Shown piece by piece: positions 13,721 to 16,181 of a DNA stretch of 16,181 bases. Each line of letters opens with the position of its first letter. Positions within the stretch are counted from its first letter, which is position 1. Made by a program: the position numbers and the translations under genes. The notes beneath the pieces are model-generated. The model was given only the letters and a program-made list of their open reading frames with translations. It did not search any database and was not told where the DNA came from. The stretch is from Baffinella frigidus (Eukaryota > Cryptophyceae > Cryptomonadales > Baffinellaceae), in the NCBI GenBank assembly GCA_026770585.1, contig MU646572.1, positions 315,020 to 331,200 on the forward strand, written 5' to 3'.

Positions 13721-13756
13721 AGCGCTAGCACTCGCTCTTCCTCAGTGAACGCCCCC
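13721..13756 (-). pseudogene. Second copy of the GAFTEEER coding fragment
   Basis: Reads GAFTEEERVLAL on the minus strand. Compared with 13569-13604, four of 36 bases differ and three of these are silent. The reading frame does not extend into a recognisable protein. Confidence 0.4.
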
Positions 13757-13771
13757 TTGAGGCGTCACCTA

Positions 13772-13908
13772 CCACACGGTGGACTACCAACCTTTCATCA
13801 AAAGTCAACTTGCCTCAAGACAATTAACTTTAAGGATGTTTCTAATGAAATTGGTCACGTAACATCCGGAATTCCGGCCCCAACGCAACCCTCGAAGCGC
13901 ACTGTGTG
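13772..13908. mobile_element. Family E-related element, copy at 13772 (137 bp)
   Basis: The left end CCACACGGTGGACTACC and the right end TCGAAGCGCACTGTGTG are imperfect inverts. The interior CTTTCATCAAAAGTCAACTT through TTGGTCACGTAACATCCGG matches the element at 9762-9971. CCGGAATTCCGG near 13867 is a perfect palindrome. Confidence 0.72.
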
Positions 13909-14119
13909 CACACATTATATTTCGCAACACGTCCATCCAAAGAATTCCCGGTACACATCTCATGCCAGCTGCGCACTTTACACAACGGTTACTGAACGTG
14001 TGCGCTTTACACAACGGGTTCTAAACCGGGAAGGGTGGAAGACCGCTACTCAGTAGATGTCGTTTGGGTTCCCCTAGCAAGAGACAATGGCGAGAGACAA
14101 CGCCCCTGCGGACGGCGTC

Positions 14120-14290
14120 TCAGGAAAGGCAGCACGCTTCTGTAGACAGATGCAGCTTAGGGGCAAATCGGCACGGGTAGGGGTTGGGCAGCACCGCTAC
14201 AAAGTGGATGTCGTTGAGGAAGTAGCGTCTGACGTTCTGCTGGAAGGTTGCTGGGAGCGCCATCACGTGCTTCTTCAGCGCTCTGCCCAC
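14120..14290 (-). pseudogene. Short exon-like open segment, not recognised
   Basis: The minus strand is open for 56 codons before a stop at 14120-14122. It reads GRALKKHVMALPATFQQNVR and then RYFLNDIHFVAVLPNPYPCR, with balanced composition. A methionine codon lies at 14261-14263, giving 46 residues. A related piece at about 14041-14070 gives NDIY, a stop, then VAVFHP. The start region overlaps the CACGTGCTTCTTCAGC repeat. An antisense frame on the plus strand is also open across it, so the coding strand is uncertain. It could be a remnant of the same gene family as 13331-13627; I see no domain. Confidence 0.35.
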
Positions 14291-15035
14291 AAAACACGTG
14301 CTTCTTCAGCCCTCTGCCCACAAAAAACACTTGTGCCACGTCAGCAGTCTGTGTACAACGCACGACGCCCCGTCACCATTCTTCGTTCGCACCATGCCAG
14401 TCACCCTCCTGCATTCATGCATTCAATGCGCTATGCCTGTACGCCGAACGAACGTACAAAAAGTTACTACCGTCACGTCCAATTTATGCGTCCATTTATG
14501 GTGTATCGTATTTTGGTACGTAGAGTGAAGCAAGATTTTACACCACGCCCTTGCCACGTGACCACTCTGGCGACGTCGTTCGAGTCACGTCAGCAGTCTG
14601 TGTACAACGCACGACGCCCCGTCACCATTCTTCGTTCGCACCATGCCATGTCACCACTCTGCGCATAAAAAAACACGTGTGCCACGTCAGCACTCTGCAT
14701 TTGATGCACCTGCCTCTTCAGCGCTCTAGGAGGCGACTCTCCACCTTTGGTAGCCGAAACCGCGTGTGCTGTCGCTTAAAAATGCTTTTAGACCCAAAAG
14801 CTGCCTGTTGGACCCAAATTCGACGTGAGATCTGCATTCAAGACACCATGCCACTTGAGAGCTCTGCGTAGAAGGAACTATGTGTCAGAGGACAGGACAC
14901 CCTGGCTACTTATGAACTCTAAGTTGATCTCGCAGATGGTCCACTCGTATTATGCGCATTCAGCGCTCTGCGCACAAAAAACACCATGCCACGTCAGCAC
15001 TCTGCATTCAAGGCACTATGCCCCGTCAGCACTCG
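14265..15035 (+). repeat. Modular repeats: TTCAGCGCTCTGC and CACGTCAGCACTCTGC
   Basis: Modules recur about every 35-60 bp in clusters: CTTCAGCGCTCTGCCCAC (14274), CTTCAGCCCTCTGCCCAC (14302), CACGTCAGCACTCTGCATT (14681 and about 14990) and CAGCGCTCTGCGCACAAAAA (about 14961). A perfect 63-bp direct repeat spans 14337-14399 and 14586-14648. The 193-codon plus-strand frame at 14087-14668 repeats the same peptide because of the 63-bp copy and is not convincing as a gene. Confidence 0.82.
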
Positions 15036-15075
15036 TGCTGTTGGATGTGTCTCGTGCAAACTACTTTCCTATTGA

Positions 15076-15266
15076 GACGCGCCTCGTTATAAGTAGACTG
15101 CACACCGCGGCAAGTGCAACGCTGTTCTAGTGCCCGAGCAGAGACCGCCCCTGGGCGAGAGGCTCACGGGAGTGCGATGTGGATGGTGGGTTCACAGGGC
15201 TACACCACTCTTCGGACGCGCCTCGTACAATCTACAGTACTGAGATCGGCTCCGTCCCTGGGCGAG
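15076..15266 (+). repeat. Diverged direct repeats
   Basis: GACGCGCCTCGT at 15076 and 15215, and CCGCCCCTGGGCGAG at 15145 versus CCGTCCCTGGGCGAG at 15252. The two spacings (139 and 107 bp) differ, so an indel separates the copies. The remainder of 15036-15381 holds nothing I can recognise. Confidence 0.5.
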
Positions 15267-15381
15267 GCTCCCACGATTGCACACTTGAGGATTCCCTAAC
15301 ACGCACCCTTCCCGGTTTAGTTACCGCCCTGGTACAGAACCTCCCGGTGTAAGTCAACAGTCACTGCATTCCGATCTGAGA

Positions 15382-15517
15382 CCACATAGTGGGCTTGGCA
15401 GAAAATTTTGACCAGCCGTTTGGGCGAAATGTCGGTTAATAAGATGTCTCGGTACCGAACAATCCTTAATTAGTACCACGAAAATGATTACCCCGATCTG
15501 GGAAGCCTACTGTGTGG
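15382..15517. mobile_element. Family E-related element, copy at 15382 (136 bp)
   Basis: CCACATAGTGGGCTTGGC at the left and GGAAGCCTACTGTGTGG at the right are imperfect inverted ends of the family E type. The interior is not clearly shared with the other copies. Confidence 0.65.
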
Positions 15518-15551
15518 TTGGCCTCGATATTGCTTTACCATAACACAAACC

Positions 15552-15592
15552 CCACCCCTAAGATAGCAAAAAGGAGAATTTAAATTGAATGT
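15552..15592 (+). mobile_element. Half copy of foldback element H
   Basis: CCACCCCTAAGATAGCAAAA followed by TTTAAATTG matches the right half of the element at 7599-7743 (CCACCCTTAAGATAGCATAA and TTTAAATTG). No left half is present. Confidence 0.68.
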
Positions 15593-15669
15593 GATTCGAT
15601 GCGAGAACTTGCCTGAATTCTCCGATGAAGTTATCGTAGTCGTCCAACGCTCGATCCAGCAGCTCCGAT

Positions 15670-15764
15670 ATCTGCGCACGAGTACCACGTTTACTCAACT
15701 TATCTGCGCACGAGAACCGCGTTTACTCAACTCATCTGCGCACAAAACCGCGTTTACTCAACTC
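15670..15764 (+). repeat. 32-bp tandem repeat, three units
   Basis: Units at 15670, 15702 and 15734 begin ATCTGCGCAC and end GTTTACTCAACT. The third is one base shorter. Some minus- and plus-strand frames pass through but show only the repeat. Confidence 0.93.
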
Positions 15765-16067
15765 ATCCCGTGCAGGTTGCGAGTCCCCCGTGCAACCGAG
15801 GCGGGCTTGTGCGCTGGTTGACTAAAGACGGATTCGCACCACAGTCTGAAACAACGTCAACCATCGCGAAATGCCGGGTGGTTGGACGCCACAAGAATTC
15901 TCAGGATGCCTCTCAGCATGCCAAGACTGCAGGGCGACTCATGCCCTTAACCTAGGTGTTGTCTAGGACCTGCATCGAGAGTACCAAAGAAGAAGAGAAG
16001 ACAACCTGTGTGTAGTTCCAGTCGCCATCGGCACCTCGGCCGATCTTGAGATCCTCCCTGATCGGGA
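15765..16067. other. Stretch without a recognisable gene
   Basis: Mixed sequence with no repeat of note. GGTTGACTAAAGAC near 15816 resembles the unit of the 20-bp array at 12221. Confidence 0.45.

Positions 16068-16181
<114 letters not shown>

Noticed and set aside
14087-14668. 193-codon plus-strand frame
   Set aside because: It runs through the modular repeats and contains the 63-bp duplication; no domain is recognisable and the minus strand looks more protein-like in its first third.

Overview
This looks like nuclear, eukaryotic, intergenic DNA with no intact recognisable gene. It has no operon-like packing and no rRNA or tRNA that I can see. It is full of microsatellites, minisatellites and dozens of foldback (palindromic) elements. 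A block of TTTAGGG repeats at 2363-2474 matches the telomere unit of plants, green algae and several alveolates (dinoflagellates, chromerids, apicomplexans). Together with the mixed GC content this suggests an algal or alveolate-type protist or a plant, but the lineage cannot be fixed from the sequence alone.

Layout. 1-960: G/A-rich DNA with two degenerate tandem repeats (periods about 181 and 81-102 bp). 1308-1580: a foldback and a hairpin. 1805-2337 (minus): a frameshifted, protein-like relic. 2335-2641: a telomere-repeat block bracketed by a 22-bp inverted repeat. 2734-2850: a TATA-like box, leader and GTAAGT donor. 3011-5951: a dense cluster of short non-autonomous elements. Families A (six copies, about 115-119 bp), B (two copies, 101 bp each) and C (two copies, 144 bp each, one outside the cluster) sit between TA dinucleotides, as expected for MITEs mobilised by Tc1/mariner-type transposases. 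A 131-bp element R occurs three times; copies 1 and 2 have 11-13 bp direct repeats at their edges and copy 3 abuts one member of a distant 13-bp pair. 5988-7840: a CACCATGTGTGAC-like motif cluster, more foldbacks, a GC-rich minisatellite and a CT tract. 7960-9971: five or more foldbacks almost end to end. 10074-10640: a polypurine tract and TACGTTGTT modules. 10838-11539: a foldback, then two 19-bp arrays in opposite orientation around a family E element. 11610-12300: small tandem arrays. 12889-14290 (minus): scattered peptide-like fragments, some present in paralogous copies that differ mainly at silent positions. 14265-15035: modular direct repeats including a perfect 63-bp pair. 15382-15764: another family E copy, a half foldback and a 32-bp tandem repeat. 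The window ends in a (TA)n tract.

The elements do not work together as a pathway. The best reading is a landing zone where non-autonomous DNA elements inserted beside and into each other and where fragments of at least one gene family decayed. No transposase, reverse transcriptase, integrase or helicase is visible. Most open frames are short, overlap on both strands and run through repeats, so I do not annotate them as genes.
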